Positions 8,903 through 16,823 of a stretch of DNA of 39,027 nt are shown here, piece after piece. The DNA is from DASQFY01 sp036397815 (GTDB taxonomy: Bacteria > Chloroflexota > Limnocylindria > QHBO01), in NCBI GenBank assembly GCA_036397815.1, contig DASWIE010000021.1:1-39027 (forward strand), written 5' to 3'. Position 1 is the first letter of the stretch. Each line of letters opens with the position of its first letter. The translations under genes and the position numbers were made by a program. The notes beneath the pieces are model-generated. The model made no database searches, had not been told where the DNA came from, and was given only the letters and a program-made list of their open reading frames with translations.

Positions 8903-10568
8903 CGGTCAGGACGAACCAGTAGAAGCCGTGCGGCCCGAAGGTGAGCAGGTAGGGCAGGCTGCCGATGGGTGGGAAGCGGACGTGCCCCACCATCTCCGTC
9001 GGCACGCGGCCGTCGAAGCGCGACAGGTCCAGCTCCACGTACTGGCTGAAGCGCGAAAGGTTCACGACGCACAGGATCGAGACACCGTCGTGCTCGCGCA
9101 GGTAGGCCAGGACGTGCCGGTTCTCCGGGTGCAGGAACTCGAGCGTGCCCCGGCCGAATGCCGGGTACTCGCGCCGGACACGGATGATGCGGCGCATCCA
9201 GTGCAGCAGGGAGCCCGGGATCCGCTCCTGGGCCTCGACGTTCACCGCCTGGTAGCCGTAGACCGGGTCGACGATGATCGGCGAATATAGGGCTGCGGGA
9301 TCGGCGCCCGAGAAACCCGCGTTGCGGTCGCCGGTCCACTGCATCGGGGTGCGCACGCCGTTGCGGTCGCCAAGGTAGACGTTGTCGCCCATCCCGATCT
9401 CGTCGCCGTAGTAGATCACCGGCGTGCCGGGCATCGAGAGCAGGAGCGCGTTCAGCAGCTCGATCCGGCGGCGGCTGTTGTCGACCAGCGGTGCCAGCCG
9501 GCGGCGAATCCCCAAGTTGATGCGGGCGCGCTTGTCTGCTGCGTACTCCGCGTACATGAAGTCCCGCTCCTCATCGGTCACCATCTCGAGCGTCAGCTCG
9601 TCGTGGTTGCGCAGGAAGAGCGCCCACTGGCATTCCGGTGGGATCTGCGGCGTCCGCTCCATGATGTCGACGATGGGGGTGCGGTCCTCCTTGCGCAGCG
9701 CGATCCAGATACGCGGCATGAGCGGGAAGTGGAAGGCCATATGGCACTCGTCCCCGTCGCCGAAGTAGGGGCGCACGTCGGGCGGCCACTGATTCGCCTC
9801 CGCCAGCAGCATGCGCCCGGGGTGGCGCTCGTCCATGGCGGCCCGCAGCCGCTTCAGCACCTGGTGCGTCTCGGGCAGGTTCTCGCAGTTCGTCCCCTCC
9901 CGCTCCAGGAGGTAGGGCACCGCGTCCAGCCGCAGCCCGTCCACGCCCATCTCCAGCCAGAAGCGCAGCACCCGCAACATCGCCTTGAAGACCGCCGGGT
10001 TCTCCCAGTTCAGGTCTGGCTGGTGGCTGAAGAACCGATGCCAGTAGTAGGCCTGGCTCTCGCGGTCCCAGGCCCAGTTGCTGGTCTCGGTGTCGGTGAA
10101 GATGATCCGCGCCTCCGAGTAGCGGTGGTCGTCGTCCGACCACACGTACCAGTCCCTTCTTGGGCTGTTGACCGATGAGCGCGACTCGGCGAACCAGGGG
10201 TGCTGGTCGCTGGTATGGTTGACCACCAGCTCGGTGATGACCCGCAGCCCCCGGCGCTTCGCCTCGCGCACGAAGGCGCGGAAGTCCCTGCGTGTCCCGT
10301 AGTCCGGATGCACGTTGCCGTAGTCGGCGATGTCGTAGCCGTCGTCCCGCATCGGCGAGGGGTAGAAGGGAAGCAGCCAGACGGCCGTCACTCCCAGGCT
10401 GGCGATGTAGCCCAGCTTGCGAGTCAGGCCCGTGAAGTCGCCGATCCCATCCCCCGACGAATCGGCGAAGGCCTTCACGTGGAGCTGGTAGATGACGGCG
10501 TCCTTGTACCAGAGCGGATCGTGGGCCGGCGACAGCGCGGCCGGAGGAGCGGCAAGCGTTCGGGTCAT
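8880..10568 (-). CDS. treS: Trehalose synthase / maltose alpha-D-glucosyltransferase TreS
   Basis: It interconverts trehalose and maltose; next to maltokinase it feeds trehalose-derived maltose into GlgE. The 562-residue GH13 protein begins LWYKDAVIYQLHVKAF and shows Asp215 (GVDGLRLDAVPYL), Glu257 (MLLAEANQWPPDVRPYFG), and Asp323 (FLRNHDELTLEMV). The motif EREGTNCENLPETH is characteristic of TreS among GH13 enzymes. A TACCCT hexamer sits 6 bases before the ATG, so it probably has its own, possibly leaderless, promoter. The 259-base gap to glgE holds a three-box palindrome array (10656-10773). It is translationally coupled to pep2 downstream. Confidence 0.95.
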   Translation of the reverse strand: MTRTLAAPPAALSPAHDPLWYKDAVIYQLHVKAFADSSGDGIGDFTGLTRKLGYIASLGVTAVWLLPFYPSPMRDDGYDIADYGNVHPDYGTRRDFRAFVREAKRRGLRVITELVVNHTSDQHPWFAESRSSVNSPRRDWYVWSDDDHRYSEARIIFTDTETSNWAWDRESQAYYWHRFFSHQPDLNWENPAVFKAMLRVLRFWLEMGVDGLRLDAVPYLLEREGTNCENLPETHQVLKRLRAAMDERHPGRMLLAEANQWPPDVRPYFGDGDECHMAFHFPLMPRIWIALRKEDRTPIVDIMERTPQIPPECQWALFLRNHDELTLEMVTDEERDFMYAEYAADKRARINLGIRRRLAPLVDNSRRRIELLNALLLSMPGTPVIYYGDEIGMGDNVYLGDRNGVRTPMQWTGDRNAGFSGADPAALYSPIIVDPVYGYQAVNVEAQERIPGSLLHWMRRIIRVRREYPAFGRGTLEFLHPENRHVLAYLREHDGVSILCVVNLSRFSQYVELDLSRFDGRVPTEMVGHVRFPPIGSLPYLLTFGPHGFYWFVLTDGADGAG

Positions 10569-10574
10569 TGCGAG

Positions 10575-10580
10575 AGGGTA
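10575..10580 (-). promoter_or_regulatory. Putative -10 element for treS (TACCCT)
   Basis: TACCCT (minus strand) is 6 bases from the treS ATG, placing the transcription start at or next to the A of the start codon. No Shine-Dalgarno-like sequence precedes the ATG, which fits leaderless initiation. Confidence 0.45.
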
Positions 10581-10655
10581 GCGGGACGATGCCTCAGCCG
10601 GGAGCGCGCTCCGTTACAGCGCGGCACGCCATTCCCGCGATTCACCGTGCCGCGC

Positions 10656-10773
10656 AGTACTCACCGTGCTACAAGCGCCATGATTTGACTGCTGGCGTGT
10701 CCAAATAGCACCCTGCGTTCATCCCATTGACCGATCACCGCCAGATCCCGTCGGTTGCAGCACTGTCAGTACT
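10656..10773. promoter_or_regulatory. Three-box palindrome array upstream of treS (118 bp)
   Basis: Three 15-base boxes follow or approach AGYAC-N5-GTRCY: AGTACTCACCGTGCT at 10656, AGCACCCTGCGTTCA at 10707 (degenerate right half) and AGCACTGTCAGTACT at 10759. Start-to-start distances are 51 and 52 bases, about five helical turns each. The block aligns without gaps to 37219-37336 at 67 of 118 positions by my count, and similarity drops at the outer boxes. It lies 88-205 bases upstream of the treS ATG. The likely role is a multi-site operator; the binding factor is unknown. Confidence 0.6.
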
Positions 10774-10784
10774 GTCGACGCGTC

Positions 10785-10827
10785 GGGGCAAAAAGGCCCC
10801 TTGGGCGCGCGAGCGACCGCATCGGTC
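10785..10827 (-). terminator. Hairpins just after the glgE stop, possible weak terminator
   Basis: Reading on the minus strand, the glgE stop is followed immediately by the 5-bp hairpin GACCG-ATG-CGGTC (10827-10815), then by GGGGC-CTTTTT-GCCCC (10800-10785), whose T-run is in the loop. A short GCCC-AAG-GGGC stem directly precedes the same T-run and would look more like an intrinsic terminator, but it has only 4 pairs. Whether transcription stops between glgE and treS is uncertain. Confidence 0.3.
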
Positions 10828-12957
10828 TTACGCCTGGCCGGTCAGTGCTTGGATCGTGAAGATGCGGAAGGGCTGGTCGACTGGGTCCAGCCCGACCGGG
10901 ACGTCAGCGCCGCGGGCGCGACGGGAGCGGCCGCTGATGAGATCGACCATGCGATATGGCTCGTCCCAACCGATCCCGATCGCCGGCAGGTCGGGGTGCA
11001 GGATGGCTCGCTCGGGCCGGGTGGGGTCGCAGTTGACCGCTACGAAGACCGCGTCGCGGAAGCGGGACGACTGTCCGGTGAGCGGGTCGAGCGGCCCGTC
11101 CGGCAAGGCCTTGCGGTAGAAGAGTGTCTGCTCACCGGTCGCGTATTGGAAGCGCAGGTTGTCGTACAGCTGCAACGCGCGCCACTCCCGCCGCAGCCGG
11201 TTCAGATCGGCGACGAGCGGCTTGATGTTCCCGGCGGCGTTCCAGTCGCGGGCCCGAATCTCGTATTTCTCGCTGTGCAGATACTCCTCGCGGTCGGACA
11301 GACGCGCGCTCTCGCACAGCTCCCAGCCGGAGTAGATCCCGAAGCTGCTCGACAGGGTCGCGGCCAGGACGCTTCGGATGACGAAGGCCGGCCGGCCGTG
11401 GTCGAGTTGATGCGGGTTGATGTCCGGCGTGTTGGTGAACAGGTTGGCGCGGAAGTACTCGCGCATCTCCGACTGCGTCAGCTCGGTCAGGTACTCGCGC
11501 AGCTCGTCGCGCGTCTCGCGCCAGGTGAAGTAGGTGTAGGACTGGGTGAATCCCACCTTGGCCAGCTGCCGCATCATCTTCGGCCGGGTAAAGGCCTCCG
11601 ACAGGAAGACGACGTCCGGCCAGTCACGGTGGACCTCGGCGATCAGCCAGCGCCAGAACGGGATCGGCTTGGTGTGCGGGTTGTCGACGCGGAAGATCCG
11701 AACCCCACGCCCGATCCAGAGCCGGAAGATGTCGAGCCAGGCGCCCCACAGCGCCTCGCGCTCAGCGGGGTCGTCGTTACCGAAGTCGAATGGATAGATG
11801 TCCTGATACTGCTTCGGAGGGTTTTCGGCGTATTTGATCGTGCCGTCCGGCGCGTGGCGAAACCATGCCGGGTGCTCTCGGACCCAGGGGTGATCGGGCG
11901 AGGCCTGGATGGCCAGGTCCATCGCCAGCTCCATGCCGTGTTGCGTCACGGCGTCGCGGAACCGCTCGAAGGCCGGCAGCCCGCCGAGCTCTGGGGCCAC
12001 CGCCTCGTGCCCACCTTCCGCCGAGCCGATGGCGTACGGGCTGCCCACGTCGCCCCGCTTCGCGCCCAGCGTGTTGTTCCGCCCCTTCCGGTTGGCTTGA
12101 CCGATGGGATGGATCGGCGGCAGATAGACCACGTCGAATCCGAGCTTCGCGATCTCCGGCAGGCGCCAGGCCGCCTCGTCCAAGGTCGTAGCGCGGGGCT
12201 TGCGGGGGTCCGGCGACTGCGAGCGTGGAAAGAGCTCGTACCACGCGCCGGTTCGGGCGCGCTCCCGGTCGACGACCAGGGGCAGCTCGGGGTGACGGCT
12301 GGCGGCCCGGCGGTCTGGATGGCGCTGCACGGCACTCAGCAGCGGCTCGCCGGTCAGTGCCGCCGCGCGGGACGCGTCGCTCCGCGCACGGCGCAGGGTC
12401 TCGAGCGCGCCTCGCATCGTGGCAGCGTCGCGGGAGGATGGCCTGGCCCGGGCCAGCGCGGCCTCGACGAGGATTCGGCCTTCCTCGATCTCCACCAGGT
12501 ATGGGACCTTGCCCTCGACCTTGCGCAGCAGTGCGCGACGCAACGTTCCGAACGCGTCCCGCCATGACTCGATGGTGTACCGATGCCGAGCGTTGCGCAG
12601 GAGCCGGGCCGTTCCCGACCAGCGGTCGTTGTCGATCAGTCGCATCGGCGTCTCGCGCCAGGCGCGCTCGTCGTCGCCCCGGACGAGGAGCGCCGCGTCG
12701 AGCAGGTCGTGGTTGTCGGCGAAGATGTCCGCTGTCACCAGCAGGGTGTCGCCAACGACTCGCTTCACGGCGTGGCGGCCGCCGTCCAGCTGGGGCTCGA
12801 CGCGCTCGATCACGATCGAGCGTCGGGTGCCGATCGCGTCGGGTCCGGCCTCGACGACGGTGACGCCATCGCCGGTCGAGGGCGCCCGGCCGCGAGCGGG
12901 TCGGCCCGCCAGGGCCGCCCTTCCGGCTCGGCGCAGGCTCGATCGGGTGGTGGTCAT
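10828..12957 (-). CDS. glgE: Maltose-1-phosphate maltosyltransferase GlgE (GH13_3)
   Basis: It transfers maltosyl units from alpha-maltose 1-phosphate to the ends of alpha-1,4-glucan, extending linear glucan without ADP-glucose. The 709-residue product shows the GlgE N-terminal signature IERVEPQLDGGRHAVKRVVGD, nucleophile Asp425 in IFRVDNPHTKPIPFW, acid Glu454 in VVFLSEAFTRPKMM, and NTPDINPHQLDHGRPAF carrying the third acid. The ATG at 12957 is preferred: the upstream frame is Arg-rich and overlaps the divergent gene's promoter. With this start the protein has about 45 Arg/Ala-rich residues before the conserved region, so a GTG near GVTVVEAGPD is an alternative. It heads the alpha-glucan cluster and is divergent from the sugar dehydrogenase gene 95 bases away. 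Confidence 0.95.
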   Translation of the reverse strand: MTTTRSSLRRAGRAALAGRPARGRAPSTGDGVTVVEAGPDAIGTRRSIVIERVEPQLDGGRHAVKRVVGDTLLVTADIFADNHDLLDAALLVRGDDERAWRETPMRLIDNDRWSGTARLLRNARHRYTIESWRDAFGTLRRALLRKVEGKVPYLVEIEEGRILVEAALARARPSSRDAATMRGALETLRRARSDASRAAALTGEPLLSAVQRHPDRRAASRHPELPLVVDRERARTGAWYELFPRSQSPDPRKPRATTLDEAAWRLPEIAKLGFDVVYLPPIHPIGQANRKGRNNTLGAKRGDVGSPYAIGSAEGGHEAVAPELGGLPAFERFRDAVTQHGMELAMDLAIQASPDHPWVREHPAWFRHAPDGTIKYAENPPKQYQDIYPFDFGNDDPAEREALWGAWLDIFRLWIGRGVRIFRVDNPHTKPIPFWRWLIAEVHRDWPDVVFLSEAFTRPKMMRQLAKVGFTQSYTYFTWRETRDELREYLTELTQSEMREYFRANLFTNTPDINPHQLDHGRPAFVIRSVLAATLSSSFGIYSGWELCESARLSDREEYLHSEKYEIRARDWNAAGNIKPLVADLNRLRREWRALQLYDNLRFQYATGEQTLFYRKALPDGPLDPLTGQSSRFRDAVFVAVNCDPTRPERAILHPDLPAIGIGWDEPYRMVDLISGRSRRARGADVPVGLDPVDQPFRIFTIQALTGQA

Positions 12958-12970
12958 CGGTCCAGTCGCA

Positions 12971-12976
12971 ACCCTA
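12971..12976 (-). promoter_or_regulatory. Putative -10 element for glgE (TAGGGT)
   Basis: TAGGGT (minus strand) lies 13 bases before the chosen glgE ATG. It would give a 5' leader of only about 5-7 bases. Evidence is the hexamer and its position in the divergent glgE/sugar dehydrogenase gap. Confidence 0.3.
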
Positions 12977-13038
12977 CCCCATCCGCGGAGAGACGCGCGA
13001 CCGGCCTCGCTCCTGCAACCCTCGCGGCGTCGGCGGGG

Positions 13039-13044
13039 TAGTCT
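13039..13044 (+). promoter_or_regulatory. Putative -10 element for the sugar dehydrogenase gene (TAGTCT)
   Basis: TAGTCT lies 8 bases before the ATG at 13053, consistent with a leaderless or nearly leaderless transcript. Confidence 0.35.
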
Positions 13045-13052
13045 GGCCGACC

Positions 13053-14324
13053 ATGCATCACGCGACCGAACTCCGCCTCCTGCTGCTCGGGCTTGTCCTC
13101 GTCCTCGGCGCATGCGCAGGTCCGTCCCCGTCCGGGCCGCTTGGCGAGACGACTCCATCCGGCACGTTCTCCCCACCGCCGTCCGCTGTGTCCTCCCCAT
13201 CGACACCGGGCTCCACGATTCCGCCATTGCGAAGCGGCCCCGACCGGCTGCGGCTGGAGCTCCTCACCGATGACCTGGTCGACCCGATCGGCATCACCAA
13301 CGCCGGCGACGGCAGCCGCCGCCTCTTCGTCAACGAGCGCGGCGGCCGGATCTTGGTGATCGAGGCCGACGGTTCGCTGCGCGCCGAGCCGTTCGTGGAT
13401 CTCTCGAGCAGGGTGGTGGCCGGTGGCGAGCGCGGCCTGCTGGGTCTCGCCTTCCATCCCGACTTCGAGGAGAACGGCCGCATCTTCGTGCACTACAGCC
13501 GGGCGGGAGACGGAGCGACGGTCGTGTCCGAGCTGCAGGCCAGTCCAGACCGAGCAACGGCCGACCCGGCCGAGCGCGTGATCCTGACCGTGGCGCAACC
13601 GTTCGCCAACCACAACGGGGGCCAACTGGCGTTCGGGCCCGATGGCTACCTGTACCTCGGCCTGGGCGACGGCGGATCTGGCGGCGACCCGTTCGAAAAC
13701 GGGCAGAACCCGGACGTGTTGCTGGGCAAGATCCTGCGCCTGGATGTCGACGGGCCGACGGCGGCGGGCCGTGCCTATGCGCTGCCGCCGGACAACCCGT
13801 ATGGCGTCGGGGGGAGCGCGCCGGGTGCCGGGCTGCCCGAGATCTGGGCGCTCGGCCTGCGCAACCCATGGCGCTTCAGCTTCGACCTGCGCCTGGGCGA
13901 CCTGTACATCGGGGACGTCGGGCAGAGTGGCTGGGAGGAGATCAATCGCCAGCCAGCCGACTCGACCGGCGGCGAGAACTACGGCTGGAACGTGATGGAG
14001 GGCCGTCACTGCTTCCCGGTCGACTGCGACCAGACCGGCTACGTGAAGCCGATCGCCGAGTACCCGACCTCCATCGGTTGCGCGGTGACCGGCGGCTACG
14101 TCTACCGCGGAACGGCCCAGCCCGAGCTCCAGGGCGTCTACGTCTTCGCCGATCACTGCAGCGGCATCCTGTCCTCGCTGCAGGTCGACGAGGGCACGAT
14201 CACGCCGAAGCAGGTGCTGGAGAGCGGCCTTCAGGTCAGCTCCTTCGGCGAGGACGAGGAGGGGGAGCTCTACCTGGGAGACCTGACGGGCGGCGGCATC
14301 TACCGGGTCCTGGTCGACGACTGA
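13053..14324 (+). CDS. PQQ-type glucose/sorbosone dehydrogenase family lipoprotein
   Basis: It is a secreted sugar dehydrogenase of the GSDH/YliI family, six-bladed propellers that oxidise aldose sugars using pyrroloquinoline quinone. The 423-residue protein has a lipoprotein signal peptide ending in LVLGAC (Cys21 the predicted lipidated residue), a Ser/Pro linker to about residue 60, then the propeller. Family motifs are LFVNERGGRILVIEADGSL, ERGLLGLAFHPDFEENGRIF, NHNGGQLAFGPDGYLYLGLG with candidate catalytic His187, and EIWALGLRNPWRFSFD. It probably faces outward, anchored to the membrane. PQQ synthesis genes are not in the window, so cofactor use is inferred. It ends 3 bases from the convergent radC stop. 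A non-enzymatic propeller role cannot be excluded. Confidence 0.88.
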   Translation: MHHATELRLLLLGLVLVLGACAGPSPSGPLGETTPSGTFSPPPSAVSSPSTPGSTIPPLRSGPDRLRLELLTDDLVDPIGITNAGDGSRRLFVNERGGRILVIEADGSLRAEPFVDLSSRVVAGGERGLLGLAFHPDFEENGRIFVHYSRAGDGATVVSELQASPDRATADPAERVILTVAQPFANHNGGQLAFGPDGYLYLGLGDGGSGGDPFENGQNPDVLLGKILRLDVDGPTAAGRAYALPPDNPYGVGGSAPGAGLPEIWALGLRNPWRFSFDLRLGDLYIGDVGQSGWEEINRQPADSTGGENYGWNVMEGRHCFPVDCDQTGYVKPIAEYPTSIGCAVTGGYVYRGTAQPELQGVYVFADHCSGILSSLQVDEGTITPKQVLESGLQVSSFGEDEEGELYLGDLTGGGIYRVLVDD

Positions 14325-14327
14325 CGA

Positions 14328-15035
14328 TCACACGCTCCACCCGGCGCCCAGCGAACGGATGCTCACCCAACCGGTCGCCCCGAGCACGACGTGATCCAGC
14401 AGCTCGATGTCGAGCAGCCGCCCGGCCTCGGCCAGCTCGGCAGTGATGCGCAGGTCGTCGCTGGACGGTGTAGGGTCGCCCGAAGGGTGGTTGTGGACGA
14501 CCACCACCGCTGCGGCGTGGCGGCGCACCGCGTCGCGAAACACCTCCGCCACCCGGACCGATGAGCCGGCCAGGTTGCCGACGTACACGGTGACCATGGC
14601 GGTGACTACGTTCTTCGTGTTCAGGAGCAGGGTCCGCAGCTCCTCCCGCTCCAGGGGACGCATGGCCGGCAGCAGGCGTTGTCCAACGTCGGCCGGGGTG
14701 CGGACGCGCCACCCGGGATCGGCCGGGGCCGCCGCGACCCGACGCCCGAGCTCGATAGCCGCGCGCACGGCCGCCACTCGAGCTCCGCTCATGTGAGCCA
14801 CCTCCACCAGCTCCGCCACCTCACTCCGCGCCAGGTTGAGCAGCCCGCCGCTGCCATCGAGGACCAGCCGTGCCTGCGCCAGCGGCAGCCCTGTGGCCAG
14901 CGCCAGCAGCTCACCGTCGTCCAGCGCGGCCGGGCCCAGCCGCGCCAGGCGGACCCGGCCACCGGCGGCCCGCGGCGACGCCCGCTGCAGCCCTGCGGAC
15001 GGGTGGAGCTCTACCGGGCGAGCCAGGGCGGACAT
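14328..15035 (-). CDS. radC: RadC family JAB/MPN-domain protein
   Basis: RadC proteins have an N-terminal helix-hairpin-helix-like part and a C-terminal JAB metalloprotease-like domain; the cellular role remains unsettled and the old link to DNA repair is weak. This 235-residue protein has the expected N-terminal region (LARLGPAALDDGELLALATG) and the metal-binding motif HNHPSGDPTPSSDD beginning at His181, with the catalytic Glu region REELRTLLLNTKN upstream. The length is normal. A TAGCCT hexamer 7 bases before the ATG suggests a leaderless promoter. It converges with the sugar dehydrogenase gene. Confidence 0.92.
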   Translation of the reverse strand: MSALARPVELHPSAGLQRASPRAAGGRVRLARLGPAALDDGELLALATGLPLAQARLVLDGSGGLLNLARSEVAELVEVAHMSGARVAAVRAAIELGRRVAAAPADPGWRVRTPADVGQRLLPAMRPLEREELRTLLLNTKNVVTAMVTVYVGNLAGSSVRVAEVFRDAVRRHAAAVVVVHNHPSGDPTPSSDDLRITAELAEAGRLLDIELLDHVVLGATGWVSIRSLGAGWSV

Positions 15036-15042
15036 CGAGACG

Positions 15043-15048
15043 AGGCTA
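15043..15048 (-). promoter_or_regulatory. Putative -10 element for radC (TAGCCT)
   Basis: TAGCCT (minus strand) is 7 bases upstream of the radC ATG, with no purine-rich ribosome-binding site between them, fitting leaderless transcription. Confidence 0.45.
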
Positions 15049-15095
15049 GCCCCTGCCGCTCATCGCGGGCTTACGCCCCGCTTACCGGCGCCGAG

Positions 15096-15131
15096 AACCC
15101 TGGCGCCGGCATTACCGGCGGCGCCAGGGTT
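15096..15131. terminator. Strong 12-bp inverted repeat between the CPBP gene and radC
   Basis: AACCCTGGCGCC (15096-15107) and GGCGCCAGGGTT (15120-15131) pair perfectly around a 12-base loop that can itself pair in part (GCCGG/CCGGC). It starts 15 bases after the CPBP stop in the direction of transcription, where a terminator is expected. No T-run follows on the minus strand, so it is either a T-less terminator, an mRNA 3'-end stabiliser, or a protein site. Confidence 0.45.
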
Positions 15132-15146
15132 GACGGGGTCGATCGG

Positions 15147-16214
15147 TCAGGTCGGGAGCGGAATGTCCAAAACTCCGGCGCGGACGAGGAGCGCAATGGA
15201 AACGGAGATGGCATTGAATCCGGCGTGCATCGCCATCGAGGCGGCAAGGCTGCGCGTCCCGCGATAGATGAGGGCCAGCGCGATGCCAAGGCCAAGGATC
15301 GGCACCACCGTGACGACCGAGGCGATGAGCGACTCGATTGACTCCAGGTTGGCATGGATCATGGCGAAGACGGCCGCCGAGCCGACGAGCCCCGTGCGCG
15401 TTCCGTACTCGCGCATCCACGCGTTCAGGACGACGCCGCGAAAGAAGAGCTCCTCGGCCACCGGGGCGACCAGCACGAGGGCCAGGACCAGCACGGTTGG
15501 ATCGATCCGCGCCACCGCCGCGTCGACGATCCCCGGCTCTGGCTGACGGCCGATCAGCTCGAGCAGCCGCGTCAGGATGAGCCCCAGAGTCGTCGCGCCG
15601 AGCCAGGCGGGGACGGCCAGCAGCAGGCCCAGCAGGACGGAGCGCGCGCCGCCGTGTTCCGGCAGCAGGCGAACCCCCTGCAGCGCCCCGGGCGCGACGA
15701 CGAACAGGGCGGCGGTCACCACCAGCCCGATCTGTGTGATCGTCAGCAGCAGGAGGCTCCCGCCGACCGTCAGCTCGCCGCCGGCCTCGAGCGCGATCAG
15801 GTCGCCGGTCGCGCCCACCACGCCTATCGAGGAGATGAGCGTCGAGATCAGCAGCAGGATGAAGATGGACGGCCCGCGGTAGCGGCTGGGAGGCAGTGCG
15901 CGGCGCACGATGATGGCGCGCACCGCATTCATCACCAGGCCCACCACGAATGCCAGCCCGCCGATCACCACCCCGGCCAGGACGCCGATGGCGCGCCCGA
16001 GCGAGGTCGGGTCGAGGCTCTCCACGCCGAGCAGCAGCTCCATGTTCAGGGCGACGACCAGCGAAGTGGTGGCGAGGCCACCCACGATGAGCAGGATCGA
16101 GACGATCTGGAGGGCGCGATAGCGACGAAGCGGGTCGACCGCGGGCTGGGAGGGTTGCGGCGGGGGCGCGGCCTCAGCCGCTGTGGGCGGCAGCCACGCC
16201 GGCCCGTCGTTCAC
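15147..16214 (-). CDS. CPBP family intramembrane metalloprotease (Rce1/CAAX-like)
   Basis: It is a polytopic membrane protein of the CPBP (Abi/Rce1) family; members are glutamate-dependent intramembrane proteases or have lost activity. The 355-residue protein has a Pro-rich cytosolic N-terminus (1-30) and about eight hydrophobic segments. All family motifs are intact: EELFFRG (Glu254, Glu255, Arg259), FAMIHANL (His287) and MHAGFNA (His330, Asn334), so it is probably active. The GTG start lies 12 bases after the zinc-ribbon membrane gene stop, suggesting it ends the purF-purM-purN transcription unit. The substrate is unknown. Confidence 0.88.
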   Translation of the reverse strand: MNDGPAWLPPTAAEAAPPPQPSQPAVDPLRRYRALQIVSILLIVGGLATTSLVVALNMELLLGVESLDPTSLGRAIGVLAGVVIGGLAFVVGLVMNAVRAIIVRRALPPSRYRGPSIFILLLISTLISSIGVVGATGDLIALEAGGELTVGGSLLLLTITQIGLVVTAALFVVAPGALQGVRLLPEHGGARSVLLGLLLAVPAWLGATTLGLILTRLLELIGRQPEPGIVDAAVARIDPTVLVLALVLVAPVAEELFFRGVVLNAWMREYGTRTGLVGSAAVFAMIHANLESIESLIASVVTVVPILGLGIALALIYRGTRSLAASMAMHAGFNAISVSIALLVRAGVLDIPLPT

Positions 16215-16226
16215 GCGGCGAGCGGC

Positions 16227-16823
16227 TCAGGTGTTGGCGGGACGGCGCAGGCCGCCTGGCTCGGCGGATACGTCCGTGACGCGCTCCTGCGAGCGCGGTG
16301 CTGCGGCTCCCCATTCGGCCGCGCGCTCGGCGGTCCGAGCGGCAACGCGCTGAAACTCGTGGCCGCAATAGGCGCACAGCGGCCACTCGGGCTGCGCGAG
16401 ACGGTTGCAGGACGGACAGACGCGGTGCAGACGGGTGCGGCAGTTCGGACAGACCAGCCAGTCGGCGTGCACGCGGTCGCGGCAGACCGGGCAGAGCTGG
16501 TTCTTCTCCACCTCGGCCAGCAGCGATTCCTCGGCGAGCGAGCGCTCGTAGACCTCGGCCAGCGTCTCGCGCGGCCGAACGATGAGGTAGAGAACCACCG
16601 CGAAGACGAACAGGAGCGGGGTGAAGAAGATGATCAGCGCCGCCGAGAAGTACGGCAGGATCGGGTTCTCGGTGCGAGCCTGCATGTCCCGGAAGGCCCA
16701 ATACGCCGTGCCAAGCCAGAGCAGGACGACATAGATCACGATCAGCTGCGCGGCGAGGCCGACGATTGGATTGTTGACGAAGTCGTTCCAGATCTTGCCC
16801 GGATCCGGCAGGCCTTCAGGCAT
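16227..16823 (-). CDS. Membrane protein with C-terminal double zinc ribbon
   Basis: I do not recognise a named family beyond double zinc-ribbon membrane proteins. The 198-residue product has two hydrophobic segments (about 22-42 and 58-82), a charged helical stretch, then four CxxC knuckles: CPVC (111-114), CPNC (125-128), CPSC (136-139) and CAYC (150-153), enough for two zinc sites. An Arg/Glu-rich tail follows. The segments place the ribbons on the cytosolic side if the N-terminus is inside. Its ATG overlaps the purN stop by 8 bases, so it is translationally coupled to a purine enzyme. Its role is unknown; zinc ribbons commonly mediate protein or nucleic-acid contacts. Confidence 0.8.
   Translation of the reverse strand: MPEGLPDPGKIWNDFVNNPIVGLAAQLIVIYVVLLWLGTAYWAFRDMQARTENPILPYFSAALIIFFTPLLFVFAVVLYLIVRPRETLAEVYERSLAEESLLAEVEKNQLCPVCRDRVHADWLVCPNCRTRLHRVCPSCNRLAQPEWPLCAYCGHEFQRVAARTAERAAEWGAAAPRSQERVTDVSAEPGGLRRPANT

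Noticed and set aside
10603..10617. A fourth box (AGCGCGCTCCGTTAC) 53 bases before the treS array
   Set aside because: Only about 10 of 15 positions fit and the right half is lost; spacing is off by one to two bases.
10664..10684. Six-codon minus-strand leader peptide (MALVAR) upstream of treS
   Set aside because: It is too short and lies across the first box; no ribosome-binding site and no attenuator-like structure.
10656..10773. LexA-type box (AGTAC-N4-GTWC of cyanobacterial LexA)
   Set aside because: The half-sites look alike but the spacer is 5 rather than 4 bases and neither adjacent gene is an SOS gene. I leave the factor unnamed.
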